Shown: one piece after another, positions 1 through 7,377 of the stretch
How positions within the stretch are numbered: position 1 is the first letter of the stretch
Layout: the number at the start of each line of letters is the position of its first letter
DNA from: an uncultured Porphyromonadaceae bacterium
Lineage (GTDB): Bacteria > Bacteroidota > Bacteroidia > Bacteroidales > Muribaculaceae
DNA: 16,829 nucleotides
Direction of reading: 5' to 3'
Assembly: GCA_905202215.1 (NCBI GenBank)
Contig: CAJKRG010000059.1
Span: 1 to 16,829, forward strand
Program-made: the position numbers and the translations under genes
The notes under the pieces: model-generated
The model's input: the letters and a program-made list of their open reading frames with translations, nothing else
Databases searched by the model: none
Told to the model about the DNA's origin: nothing

Positions 1-17
1 CTTCAGATTTTGTGTAT

Positions 18-60
18 AAAAAAAGAGACTGCCTAACTTTGGTTGTTAGACAGTCCCTTT
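18..60 (-). terminator. Intrinsic terminator of the ilvE-to-polymerase operon
   Basis: An 11-bp stem with one mismatch pairs 27-37 with 45-55 around a 7-nt loop. A-T and G-C pairs extend it outward to 22 and 60. Read on the minus strand, it is followed at once by a run of seven T (plus-strand A run at 18-24). It lies 12 bp past the stop codon of the membrane polymerase gene, so it should end the polysaccharide operon. The plus-strand side has only a weak T-run, so termination is probably one-directional. Confidence 0.85.
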
Positions 61-71
61 CATATGTTTGT

Positions 72-1475
72 TTATTTGCCCGACAGAGGTGGAAATCCGC
101 TCAACTGACTGCGGGAATTAAGGATAATGGCCGAATAACTTAAAGCGACTAAAAACAGGCCATGCGCGGAGATCAGTCCGCAGAAGCCTCCGAGTCCGAA
201 CCATATGCAGCAGAAATAGACCGAAATGAGGTATGGCGCATATTTCAGTTTTCGTATCATCATATAGATGACCACAAGGAAAATAATATGCACGATCAGT
301 CCGAACCAGCCTGTCGATATATATATCTGCACCGGTATTACCTCGACGAGAGCCGCGACCTCTTCGCTGAATTCGATATCGGAGTAGTATTCGTTGTCTA
401 TCACATATTTTTTTACCGTGTTTTTCTCAGGGTGCAGGAACCCAAGGCCGGTCCATTGGCGCCCTTCCTCATTTACCAGTTCGACTTTCGGAAGAATCTG
501 AGCCATACGGCCAGAGGCAAATTCGGCAATGTCTTCGTCGTCGGAGGCATCCATGAGATCGAAAAACTGATCGACCGACGATTTTATGCGAAGCTGGCTC
601 TGGATGATATCACCGTTTTTCTTTTCAGGAAGAAATCCGTCGATAAAATAGAGGCTGACAAGGGAAACAAGACCCACAGATATGGCGAGCAACAGCTTGC
701 GCAGTCCAAAGCGGAAGAAAATATAGGCGGCGACAAATCCTGAGAGAACCGAAAATGTCTGACTGGCAAATAACGCAAGTATGATGACACACCATTGCCA
801 GAAATGAAGCTTATAGTAGCGTGCTACGGGATATAGGAGGAGTACCATCGGGAAGAGCCCTGGCGGATACTTACGGAAAGGCGCGAAAGACAGCGGAGAC
901 ATCAGCGGATCGAAAAAGGTTGACTGACGTGAGGCCGCCGTGCAAGGCACGAGTATATTGCCGGAGAATATGAATGCGTCAATTATATAGAAGATACAGA
1001 TTATAAAGACATAAGGGAACAGGCTGTTCCAGAACTCGGTCATCACAAACTGCCGGCGTGAGAAAACAACAATCGGGATTATGAAAAAGATAAAGGCAAG
1101 ATAGTTTCGCCAGGTATAGAGCTGCACCGACATGGACTCGAGTGAAAACCATGCGATGCAAAGCAATGCGATACCGTATACGGCTACTACGGTAATTGTT
1201 CTTTTTACAATCGGAGGTTTTAAATAGATGAAAAATAGTACGAGACATGTGATGACGCATATGTCGTACGTTTTTACGGGAAGAGTATTTTCCTGAGTCA
1301 GGCCATAGTTGCCGAGGAACAGCAGACACATGATCACAAAGTCATAAGGACTGTTCCTGTATGCTTTGAACATCATTGCCACGACAACGATAAGTGCCGG
1401 ATAGAACGACAGTCCCGTGAGGGCCATTGAAAGCAGGAACACGAGCGGCGTAAACCAGCTCCGTCGCGTAATCAC
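72..1475 (-). CDS. Wzy-like polysaccharide polymerase / O-antigen ligase-like membrane protein
   Basis: This 467-residue integral membrane protein probably polymerises or ligates the repeat units of a surface polysaccharide on the periplasmic face. Many hydrophobic segments are visible, for example near residues 10-36, 45-56, 70-85, 95-110, 124-138, 152-170, 205-220, 227-253 and 259-277. A charged loop follows at about 280-380, then further membrane segments to about 452. One large hydrophilic loop among 10-12 helices is the usual Wzy/WaaL layout, but sequence in this family is poorly conserved, so the call rests on topology and on the adjacent Wzc- and Wza-like genes. The first usable start is GTG at 1475. 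No ATG gives a full-length protein, and the frame runs upstream into the kinase gene without a better start. A 61-bp spacer separates it from the kinase gene, and it is the last gene of the operon. A flippase is less likely given the big loop. Confidence 0.72.
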   Translation of the reverse strand: MITRRSWFTPLVFLLSMALTGLSFYPALIVVVAMMFKAYRNSPYDFVIMCLLFLGNYGLTQENTLPVKTYDICVITCLVLFFIYLKPPIVKRTITVVAVYGIALLCIAWFSLESMSVQLYTWRNYLAFIFFIIPIVVFSRRQFVMTEFWNSLFPYVFIICIFYIIDAFIFSGNILVPCTAASRQSTFFDPLMSPLSFAPFRKYPPGLFPMVLLLYPVARYYKLHFWQWCVIILALFASQTFSVLSGFVAAYIFFRFGLRKLLLAISVGLVSLVSLYFIDGFLPEKKNGDIIQSQLRIKSSVDQFFDLMDASDDEDIAEFASGRMAQILPKVELVNEEGRQWTGLGFLHPEKNTVKKYVIDNEYYSDIEFSEEVAALVEVIPVQIYISTGWFGLIVHIIFLVVIYMMIRKLKYAPYLISVYFCCIWFGLGGFCGLISAHGLFLVALSYSAIILNSRSQLSGFPPLSGK

Positions 1476-1536
1476 AGGAATGACACGCGACGAAGCCGAC
1501 TTACGGCAAGAGAGTTTCTCGGCAGAGAGAGCAAGC

Positions 1537-3822
1537 TTAGTTTCCGTAGCCGTATTCTTTGCGGGATTTTGAACCGTTAATTACGATAGAGAGCTTTTTG
1601 AGGCGTTTCTGCTCGTATATCTCGTTGAGCTCATTGAATGCCGATGCCTTTGTCCGGTTGAGGCGACAGACGAAGATAGTTGCGTCTGCCACACGGTCGA
1701 GCGTGAAGGTGTCGCTAACAAGGCCCAGAGGTGCTGTATCGACAATGATATAGTCGTACTGTCCGCGGAGTTCGGCAAACAGAGCATCGACTTTTTCGGA
1801 GGCGAGCAATTCCGCAGGATTGGGGGGGACGGGGCCGGCTACTATGGTGTCGAGATTGTCGATTCCAGGCACTTTTTCAATTATCTGTCCTATGCTTATC
1901 GACGATGACGACAGATACTGGGTGATGCCGAATTTAGGCGAAATACCAAGATATTGCGCCAGCATGGGCTTGCGGATATCCATGCCTACAAGCAGCACTT
2001 TTTTACCGAGAGCTGCAAGAGCGGCCGCCATATTTATGGATATGAAGCTCTTGCCTTCGCCAGGAGCCGATGAGGTGAGGAGAACGACCTTGTCGGAAGA
2101 GTTATTGAGCACGAAGAGCAGATTCGAGCGAAGCATTCTGAAGAGTTCGGCTGCAGAAGATTTGTTGCCGTTGACAGCGACGATTTTGTTGCCTGAATTA
2201 TCCTCGCACATCTCTCCGAGAAGAGGAATATCGGTAGCCTTCTCGACATCGCTGCGGCTTTCGATCTCGTTGGTGACAAGACGGCGCAGGAACAGCAATA
2301 CAGGAGGTATTATCAGTGAGAAGAAGAATGCGAGAAGCAGAATCACCTTGTTGCTCATGCCTAACGATTCGCTGAGGGTGAAGGCAGAGTCTACTATCGT
2401 GCCTTTTGGGAATGAATTGGCAAGTGCGATCGACACCTCTTCCTTGCGCTGAAGTAAAAACAGATAGAGGCTCTGCTTAAGTTGTTGCTGACGCTGAAGA
2501 TTGAGGAATTCACGCTCGCTGACAGGTGCCGCTCCGAGTTTGGCGGCGGTTTTTTCCATGTTGCGCTCTACGTCGCGGATACGGAGGTCGACGTTTTCAA
2601 GCGTTTTTGCGAAAGATGCCTTGATGTTGTCGCGCAGTGCGTCGATTTTTTCATCAAGAAGCTTCAATGCGGCGTTATCGGATCGGGCGCTTGTAAGGAG
2701 TGCCTGTCGTTGGAGTAAAAGAGTGTTGTAGGCGTCGAGACCGCCAGGAATACCTTCTGAATTGGACGCTACAGGCACAAGACTGTATGCATTGGCAGGA
2801 TCGGAAATAAATTCGCTCGCCATCTGAATGATTTCCTGTTGGGTACGCAGTCGCAGGAGCGTGTTTTCGAATTCGGCCTGTTTCTGGAACTGTTTGCCGG
2901 CCTCGAGTCCGACATCGATGATGCCCCGTTTCTGCTTATAGTTCTGGATTTCGGTCTCGATATCGTTGAGGTCTTTAGTAAGAATGATGAGTCGTCCGTC
3001 GATGAACTGAGATGTCAGATCGTTTTTCTCATTCTTCTGGATTATAGTGCGTTTATTGTACAGTTCAATTATTTTATCGAGTATGTTTTTACCATATTGG
3101 GGATAGGGCGTGTTGATACCCATCTGGACGACATTACTCCGTTTGGATGCAATTTCGCTCGCGACATCGGTGTCGAGTTCTTCGGCAGCACTGTCATAGC
3201 CCTGAACGACAATCGTTTCCTTGAAATCCTTGTCGGGAATGAAATGATCGGTCTTTGCGAATGTAAAAGTGCCTAAATCAGACTCGAGAGTATAAGGCAG
3301 TTCTATTTTTTCAGCTTTGACAAAAACTTTTTTTCTGGCTTTGCCCTCGATGTCGATCTTTCCGTCTTTTTTTACTTTCAGTTTGAAAGTTATGCCGACA
3401 GAAAGTGTGTCGAGCATACCGGCGGTTGGGATCACCTCGATTGGATAGTCATCATAGGCGAAGACAGTGTTCATGAACCCTTTGCGGACATAGTATTTGG
3501 TGCCTAAAGACAGATCTTTGGCAACATCCTTATAGAGGGAATGTGACGAAATGATAAAAATTTCATCGTAGACAAAGCCGTTATTGCCGAACAGACTGCC
3601 AAGTCCCGACATTCCCATAGCCATGGAAGACGGATTGTTACTTTCCTCTTCCTGATTGATTAGCACATTCGCACGGACGGCATATACAGGTTTGTGAATC
3701 TTGCAATAGACGAATGCAATGCCGACACACACGACAAAAGAAATGAGAAACAGCCACCACTTGTTTATGTACTGGCGTATGAGTCCGGAAATGTCAATGA
3801 AGTCTGATTTATTGGAAGCCAT
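1537..3822 (-). CDS. Wzc-like polysaccharide co-polymerase and BY-kinase (tyrosine autokinase)
   Basis: This inner-membrane protein of 761 residues controls chain length and export of capsule or exopolysaccharide through cycles of tyrosine autophosphorylation. An N-terminal Wzz domain starts with a membrane helix at about 22-39. A long periplasmic, partly coiled-coil region follows (about 260-465), with a GNVR-type segment near 435-460 that fits the family. A second helix lies at about 492-513. The cytoplasmic kinase has Walker A SSAPGEGKS (584-592), Walker A' LLVGMDIRKP (610-619) and Walker B YIIVDTAP (691-698). The C-terminal tyrosine cluster is very short: the protein ends KEYGYGN, with only Tyr757 and Tyr759, whereas many homologues carry five or more. 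The Wza-like lipoprotein gene lies 21 bp upstream and the membrane polymerase follows, the standard co-polymerase context. Function is confident; the polymer is unknown. Confidence 0.95.
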   Translation of the reverse strand: MASNKSDFIDISGLIRQYINKWWLFLISFVVCVGIAFVYCKIHKPVYAVRANVLINQEEESNNPSSMAMGMSGLGSLFGNNGFVYDEIFIISSHSLYKDVAKDLSLGTKYYVRKGFMNTVFAYDDYPIEVIPTAGMLDTLSVGITFKLKVKKDGKIDIEGKARKKVFVKAEKIELPYTLESDLGTFTFAKTDHFIPDKDFKETIVVQGYDSAAEELDTDVASEIASKRSNVVQMGINTPYPQYGKNILDKIIELYNKRTIIQKNEKNDLTSQFIDGRLIILTKDLNDIETEIQNYKQKRGIIDVGLEAGKQFQKQAEFENTLLRLRTQQEIIQMASEFISDPANAYSLVPVASNSEGIPGGLDAYNTLLLQRQALLTSARSDNAALKLLDEKIDALRDNIKASFAKTLENVDLRIRDVERNMEKTAAKLGAAPVSEREFLNLQRQQQLKQSLYLFLLQRKEEVSIALANSFPKGTIVDSAFTLSESLGMSNKVILLLAFFFSLIIPPVLLFLRRLVTNEIESRSDVEKATDIPLLGEMCEDNSGNKIVAVNGNKSSAAELFRMLRSNLLFVLNNSSDKVVLLTSSAPGEGKSFISINMAAALAALGKKVLLVGMDIRKPMLAQYLGISPKFGITQYLSSSSISIGQIIEKVPGIDNLDTIVAGPVPPNPAELLASEKVDALFAELRGQYDYIIVDTAPLGLVSDTFTLDRVADATIFVCRLNRTKASAFNELNEIYEQKRLKKLSIVINGSKSRKEYGYGN

Positions 3823-3843
3823 CAGCTTGTGAACTTGGTTAGG

Positions 3844-4647
3844 TTATTTAACGACGAGGGCAATCACTAATGAAGCGACTACAGATGTGGCGCTGACAAT
3901 AGTCGATATGACCGACAGTTTAAAGGAGTTGTTGGTATTATACCGTGAGTTGGATTGTTTTATCTGGTTTGGAGAAACGTAGATATAGTCGTTCTGTTTG
4001 AGATAGAAATAAGGCGAGTTAAGTGTTTCCGCTTTGTTGAGGTCGAGATGTGCATATGTACGTTTTCCATCTTCCTCACGTATTACAAGAACGTTCGAAC
4101 GCTCGCCATATTCAGTGAGATCTCCGGCCTGTACGAGAGCGTCGAGGACTGTCATACGCTGGCTTGATAAGGGAATGCGGGAGGGGAGTTTGACTTCGCC
4201 GCCAACAGAGACGGTGAAGTTCAGAATGCGGACATCTACAATCGGATCTTTCACGTCTTTGGAAATTTCTTTTGTGAGATAGTCCGAAAGTTGTTCGGTG
4301 GTCATACCCGCTACATGAATCTTTCCTATTACGGGGAAAGTAATATCTCCCTGACTGTCTACTATATATGTCTGAAATCGCGGAGAAGATGTAGTGGCCA
4401 GAAGATCTGTGGATGCCGGATTTATAAGAGGCATCTGATAGAGCGCTGTTGCCTCGGGGTTGATGGAACTTACAGTGATCGAGAGTTCGTCGTCAGGACG
4501 GATTGTAGGGAGGTATTGGAGAGTGTCGAGTATGCCGGTCTTGATGTCCTTGATGTCTACAAAGTATGGAAGTTCATTTTTTGCGGAAGAGCATGAGGCT
4601 AAGGCAATAATAGCGGCAAAAAGGATAGGAAAATATCGTAGTTTCAT
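3844..4647 (-). CDS. Wza-like polysaccharide export outer-membrane lipoprotein
   Basis: A 267-residue lipoprotein of the Wza/BexD export family, expected to form the outer-membrane channel for the polysaccharide. It begins with a lipoprotein signal peptide whose lipobox LASC puts the lipidated cysteine at residue 19. The Poly_export domain covers about residues 44-140 (RPDDELSITV at 50-59 is typical), followed by an SLBB-type beta-grasp segment at about 143-226. A C-terminal hydrophobic helix (about 244-266) matches the amphipathic helix by which Wza crosses the outer membrane. It is shorter than E. coli Wza (about 380 residues) because it has one SLBB segment instead of two, as is common in Bacteroidetes. 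The HD gene ends 42 bp upstream and no promoter is visible in that gap, so it is probably transcribed from ilvE. The partner kinase gene follows 21 bp downstream. Confidence 0.94.
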   Translation of the reverse strand: MKLRYFPILFAAIIALASCSSAKNELPYFVDIKDIKTGILDTLQYLPTIRPDDELSITVSSINPEATALYQMPLINPASTDLLATTSSPRFQTYIVDSQGDITFPVIGKIHVAGMTTEQLSDYLTKEISKDVKDPIVDVRILNFTVSVGGEVKLPSRIPLSSQRMTVLDALVQAGDLTEYGERSNVLVIREEDGKRTYAHLDLNKAETLNSPYFYLKQNDYIYVSPNQIKQSNSRYNTNNSFKLSVISTIVSATSVVASLVIALVVK

Positions 4648-4689
4648 AATAATGCAGTTAGCGGGTGTTTAAATAACGTAAAAAACACA

Positions 4690-5250
4690 TTAAATATTGC
4701 CTCTGCCGAATTCACTATGCAGCCTTTCGAAGCGCTCTCTGACAGAGGATCCGAATTTATCCATTGATTTCCGGACCCGTTCTATATCTTTTTTACTGCC
4801 GTCCCCTCCTTTTGAATAGAAGCAATCGGCATAACAGATCAGTCGTTCGAGGCAACTTTCAGGCATATAGCTGCGACCTTTGGGGAGCGGAAGGCCTGCA
4901 TTCTCAATTTCGTCGGGAGTCAGGCCGGCTCCGGTATGCCGTTCGGCCACCAGAGCCAGAGTTTCGGGTGCGCCGCACTCCCGTAGCATATCGGCCCCAA
5001 TGGCGCCATGGCAAAGGTAAGGCGCTTCGCCCAGGCAGTCGATACCGGGTGCATTCGTTCTGATTATACCGATGTCGTGGAGCATTGCTGCCGCTTCTAT
5101 CTCATCTCTGTCAAGATCAAGACCAAGATTGTCGGCGATCCGTAGGGCAAGGGCCGAAACAGACGCGCTATGAGACAACAAAATCCCGCGGACTTTTCTG
5201 TCTGCGGGATATGTGCTGTCTATTATTGTCCTCCAGTCGCAGGATTTCAT
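4690..5250 (-). CDS. HD-domain phosphohydrolase, probable metal-dependent
   Basis: A cytoplasmic protein of 186 residues with an intact HD-superfamily metal site: His27, the His58-Asp59 pair within AAMLHDIG, His81 (CHGAIG), His105 (ERHTG) and Asp142 (YADCFY). The HDIG signature and length resemble the small TIGR00295-like HD family of uncharacterised hydrolases. Substrate is unknown; HD proteins act on nucleotides, cyclic dinucleotides or phosphomonoesters. Its ATG overlaps the ilvE stop codon in an ATGA arrangement (5247-5250), so translation is probably coupled to the aminotransferase. It sits between amino-acid metabolism and polysaccharide export genes, which does not define its role. No sensor, GGDEF or membrane segment is fused to it. 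Confidence 0.88.
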   Translation of the reverse strand: MKSCDWRTIIDSTYPADRKVRGILLSHSASVSALALRIADNLGLDLDRDEIEAAAMLHDIGIIRTNAPGIDCLGEAPYLCHGAIGADMLRECGAPETLALVAERHTGAGLTPDEIENAGLPLPKGRSYMPESCLERLICYADCFYSKGGDGSKKDIERVRKSMDKFGSSVRERFERLHSEFGRGNI

Positions 5251-6269
5251 TCCACTATCGTATTCCAGCCATAGGTGTCGGGGGCTTCTCCGAGCCGGAT
5301 GGCGTTGAGGGCGTTATAGAGTTTTGTTGTCACCGGTCCGGGTTTTCCGTCTTTCGACAGAATGTATTTCTTTCCGGTGTCGATATCGTCGATTTCGCCT
5401 ATGGGAGAACATACGGCGGCAGTACCGCAAGCGGCGGCCTCGCTGCAGTCAGCGAGCTCCTCGACCGTTATATGACGCTGTTCAACCTCGATTCCCATGT
5501 CATGAGCAAGAGTCATAAGACTCATGTTTGTGATAGACGGGAGGATGGAATCGGATTTCGGAGTTATATATTTTCCGTCCTTGATGGCATAGAAGTTGGC
5601 CGGGCCGCATTCGTCGAGATATTTTTTCTCCTTGGGATCCAGATAGAGGACTGCCGAGTAGCCCATTTCATGTGCCTTGTGACCCGCACCTAAAGATGCC
5701 GCATAGTTTCCGCCGATTTTCCAACGGCCCGTACCCTGAGGGGCTACGCGGTCGAAGTCGCGCATGATGCATATGTTGGTGTTCTTGAAGCCGCCCTTGA
5801 AATAAGGCCCGACTGGAGTCACCATTACTATGAACAGGAATTCGTCGGCTTCCTTGACACCGATACGCGGTGTAAGACCGATCTCGAGAGGCCTGATATA
5901 TAGCGATGCACCGCTACCGTATGGCGGTATGAACCGTTCATTCAGTTTTACGACTTTGATACACATCTCCTTGAAAATCTCCACAGGAACAGGTTCCATG
6001 AGAATGCCCTTTGCAGATTCGATGAGACGCTTGGCGTTTTCTTCAAGACGAAAAATTCTGATTTTGCCGTCGGCACCTCTGAAAGCCTTGAGTCCTTCGA
6101 AAAGTTCCTGACCATAGTGAAGCGAAGTGGCGGCCATATGGATATTTATTGTATCGGATTGGGAGACTTCAATAGGACCCCACTTCCCGTCGCGGAATTC
6201 ACAGCGTACGTTGTAATCAGTCGGGAAATATCCGAAAGGCAGATTTGCCCAGTCAATTTGCATGTCCAT
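5247..6269 (-). CDS. ilvE: Branched-chain-amino-acid aminotransferase
   Basis: A PLP enzyme of fold type IV that catalyses the last step of leucine, isoleucine and valine synthesis, transferring the amino group between glutamate and the branched-chain 2-oxo acids. The 340-residue protein is of the longer eukaryote-like BCAT type rather than the roughly 300-residue E. coli type. The likely Schiff-base lysine is Lys184 in GRWKIGGNYAASL, and the cofactor-contacting LDECGPANFY segment lies at 218-227. The N-terminal GYFPTDYNV and HYGQELFEGLKAFR (51-64) are typical. I chose the ATG at 6269; a TTG codon just upstream at 6272 is less likely. It is the first gene of a probable operon ahead of the HD and polysaccharide genes, with a promoter-like -7 box at 6302-6309. 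No other ilv or leu gene is in the window. Confidence 0.95.
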   Translation of the reverse strand: MDMQIDWANLPFGYFPTDYNVRCEFRDGKWGPIEVSQSDTINIHMAATSLHYGQELFEGLKAFRGADGKIRIFRLEENAKRLIESAKGILMEPVPVEIFKEMCIKVVKLNERFIPPYGSGASLYIRPLEIGLTPRIGVKEADEFLFIVMVTPVGPYFKGGFKNTNICIMRDFDRVAPQGTGRWKIGGNYAASLGAGHKAHEMGYSAVLYLDPKEKKYLDECGPANFYAIKDGKYITPKSDSILPSITNMSLMTLAHDMGIEVEQRHITVEELADCSEAAACGTAAVCSPIGEIDDIDTGKKYILSKDGKPGPVTTKLYNALNAIRLGEAPDTYGWNTIVE

Positions 6270-6301
6270 CAAAAAAACGTGTTTTTAGGGGTTAGCGTAT
6301 G

Positions 6302-6309
6302 CAAAGGTA
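6302..6309 (-). promoter_or_regulatory. Putative ilvE promoter -7 box
   Basis: On the minus strand these bases read TACCTTTG, an exact match to the Bacteroidetes -7 consensus TAnnTTTG. It lies about 33 bp upstream of the ilvE ATG, giving a leader of roughly 25-30 nt. No good TTTG -33 element is seen at the expected 18-21 bp, so the promoter may be weak or activator-dependent. It would drive the five genes from ilvE to the membrane polymerase, since no other promoter was seen between them. Confidence 0.55.
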
Positions 6310-6391
6310 ATCATTAATTCCAATTTCAGGTTCTTTTTTGAGACGTGAAATGGGAAAATGTTTAGTAAAAAAGTGAAAAATACATTTTATA

Positions 6392-6431
6392 CGCCAAGGG
6401 CCGGGGAAAGTGCCCCCCCCGGCCCTTGGCG
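6392..6431 (-). terminator. Strong hairpin terminator after serA
   Basis: A perfect 15-bp GC-rich stem (6392-6406 paired with 6417-6431) closes a 10-nt loop, starting 16 bp beyond the serA stop codon. The downstream minus-strand sequence is T-rich but interrupted (GTATAAAATGTATTTTTC) rather than a clean U-run, so release may be less efficient than stem strength suggests. A run of eight C falls at 6413-6420. The hairpin separates the serCA operon from the ilvE promoter downstream. Confidence 0.75.
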
Positions 6432-6447
6432 AAAGATGCGGTATGTT

Positions 6448-7365
6448 TCAGTTCACACGGAAGCGGTCGGTTCCGTCGGCAAAATAAGCCACTATCTGAC
6501 GGGCAGCGGCGACACCTGCATTCATATTGGCCTCTGCGGTCTGCGCTCCGGATTTTTTAGGAGTGAAGAATACGCGATTGCCGAAACGGGCCTGTAATTC
6601 ATCGGCATTTTTAGGCTTGACATCTGCGAAATACTTGAGGTCGGGACGCTCTTCCAGTATTTCTGCAAGCTGTGCCTCGTCGATCACCTCTTTGCGGGCT
6701 GTGTTGATCAGAACGGCACCTTTCGGGAGCTTACCGATGAGTTCCTTACCGATAGAGCCTACGGTCTCGGGGGTTGCCGGTATGTGAATCGACAGAATAT
6801 CGCTTTGCGAATAGAGATCGGAGAGCGATTCGGCAACACCCACGCCATTTTCGGCCATTACCTCTACGGGACAGTAAGGGTCTATGGCCTTGACTTCCAT
6901 TCCGAATCCTTTGGCAATGGATGCGACATGTCTGCTCACCTGTCCGAATGCCTGGAGACCGAGCCGTTTTCCGGAAATCTCAAAGCCGGTCGTGCCGTCA
7001 TATTTGTTTCGTGCAGCCATAATGGCCATGCCGATAACCAGCTCGGCTACGGCGTTCGAGTTCTGACCGGGAGTATTTTCCACAACAACCCCGGAGGCTG
7101 TAGCTGCCTTGAGATCGATATTGTCGTATCCGGCGCCTGCACGAACGACTATCTTCAGTTTCGGCGCAGCGGCAAAAAGAGCTTCGTCAACAATATCGCT
7201 CCTCACTATGAGAGCATCGGCCTCGCCGGCTGCAGCACGAAGTTGTTCGGGTGAAGTATATTTTTCCAGGAGAGACAATTCGTGTCCGGCATCTTCGATG
7301 ACGGACTGCATGCTCTCGACAGCTTTCTTCGAGAAAGGCTTTTCTGTAGCTATAAGGATTTTCAT
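6448..7365 (-). CDS. serA: D-3-phosphoglycerate dehydrogenase, short form
   Basis: This enzyme oxidises 3-phosphoglycerate to 3-phosphohydroxypyruvate with NAD, the first step of serine synthesis. The protein has 305 residues: catalytic and Rossmann domains only, with no C-terminal ACT regulatory domain, so classical serine feedback through ACT is not expected. Family marks include RAGAGYDNID (75-84), NTPGQNSNAVAEL (97-109) and INTAR with Arg224. Two sites are unusual. The nucleotide-binding motif reads AFGQVS (139-144) instead of GxGxxG, and the segment normally carrying the catalytic His reads FTPKKSGAQT (267-276), with lysine there. I recall a similar TPKKxGAQT in Bacteroides SerA, so this is probably a lineage form, not decay. 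The start is the ATG at 7365; a GTG at 7371 would add two residues. The serC stop lies 12 bp upstream. Confidence 0.9.
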   Translation of the reverse strand: MKILIATEKPFSKKAVESMQSVIEDAGHELSLLEKYTSPEQLRAAAGEADALIVRSDIVDEALFAAAPKLKIVVRAGAGYDNIDLKAATASGVVVENTPGQNSNAVAELVIGMAIMAARNKYDGTTGFEISGKRLGLQAFGQVSRHVASIAKGFGMEVKAIDPYCPVEVMAENGVGVAESLSDLYSQSDILSIHIPATPETVGSIGKELIGKLPKGAVLINTARKEVIDEAQLAEILEERPDLKYFADVKPKNADELQARFGNRVFFTPKKSGAQTAEANMNAGVAAARQIVAYFADGTDRFRVN

Positions 7366-7377
7366 ATCCACTATTGA

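Noticed and set aside
162..743. Plus-strand frame of 193 codons opposite the membrane polymerase
   Set aside because: Antisense to a gene with clear membrane topology; composition is non-protein-like and no initiation signals are seen.
1820..3276. Several plus-strand frames opposite the BY-kinase
   Set aside because: The kinase motifs on the minus strand are intact; these frames have no motif or promoter.
4648..4690. Invertible promoter or phase switch ahead of the polysaccharide genes
   Set aside because: The 42-bp gap has no inverted repeat pair, no -7 box and no recombinase gene nearby, unlike capsule loci with switching promoters.
6413..6420. Run of eight C as a phase-variation tract
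   Set aside because: It lies in a terminator loop and arm, not in a coding region or promoter spacer, so slippage would not switch a gene.
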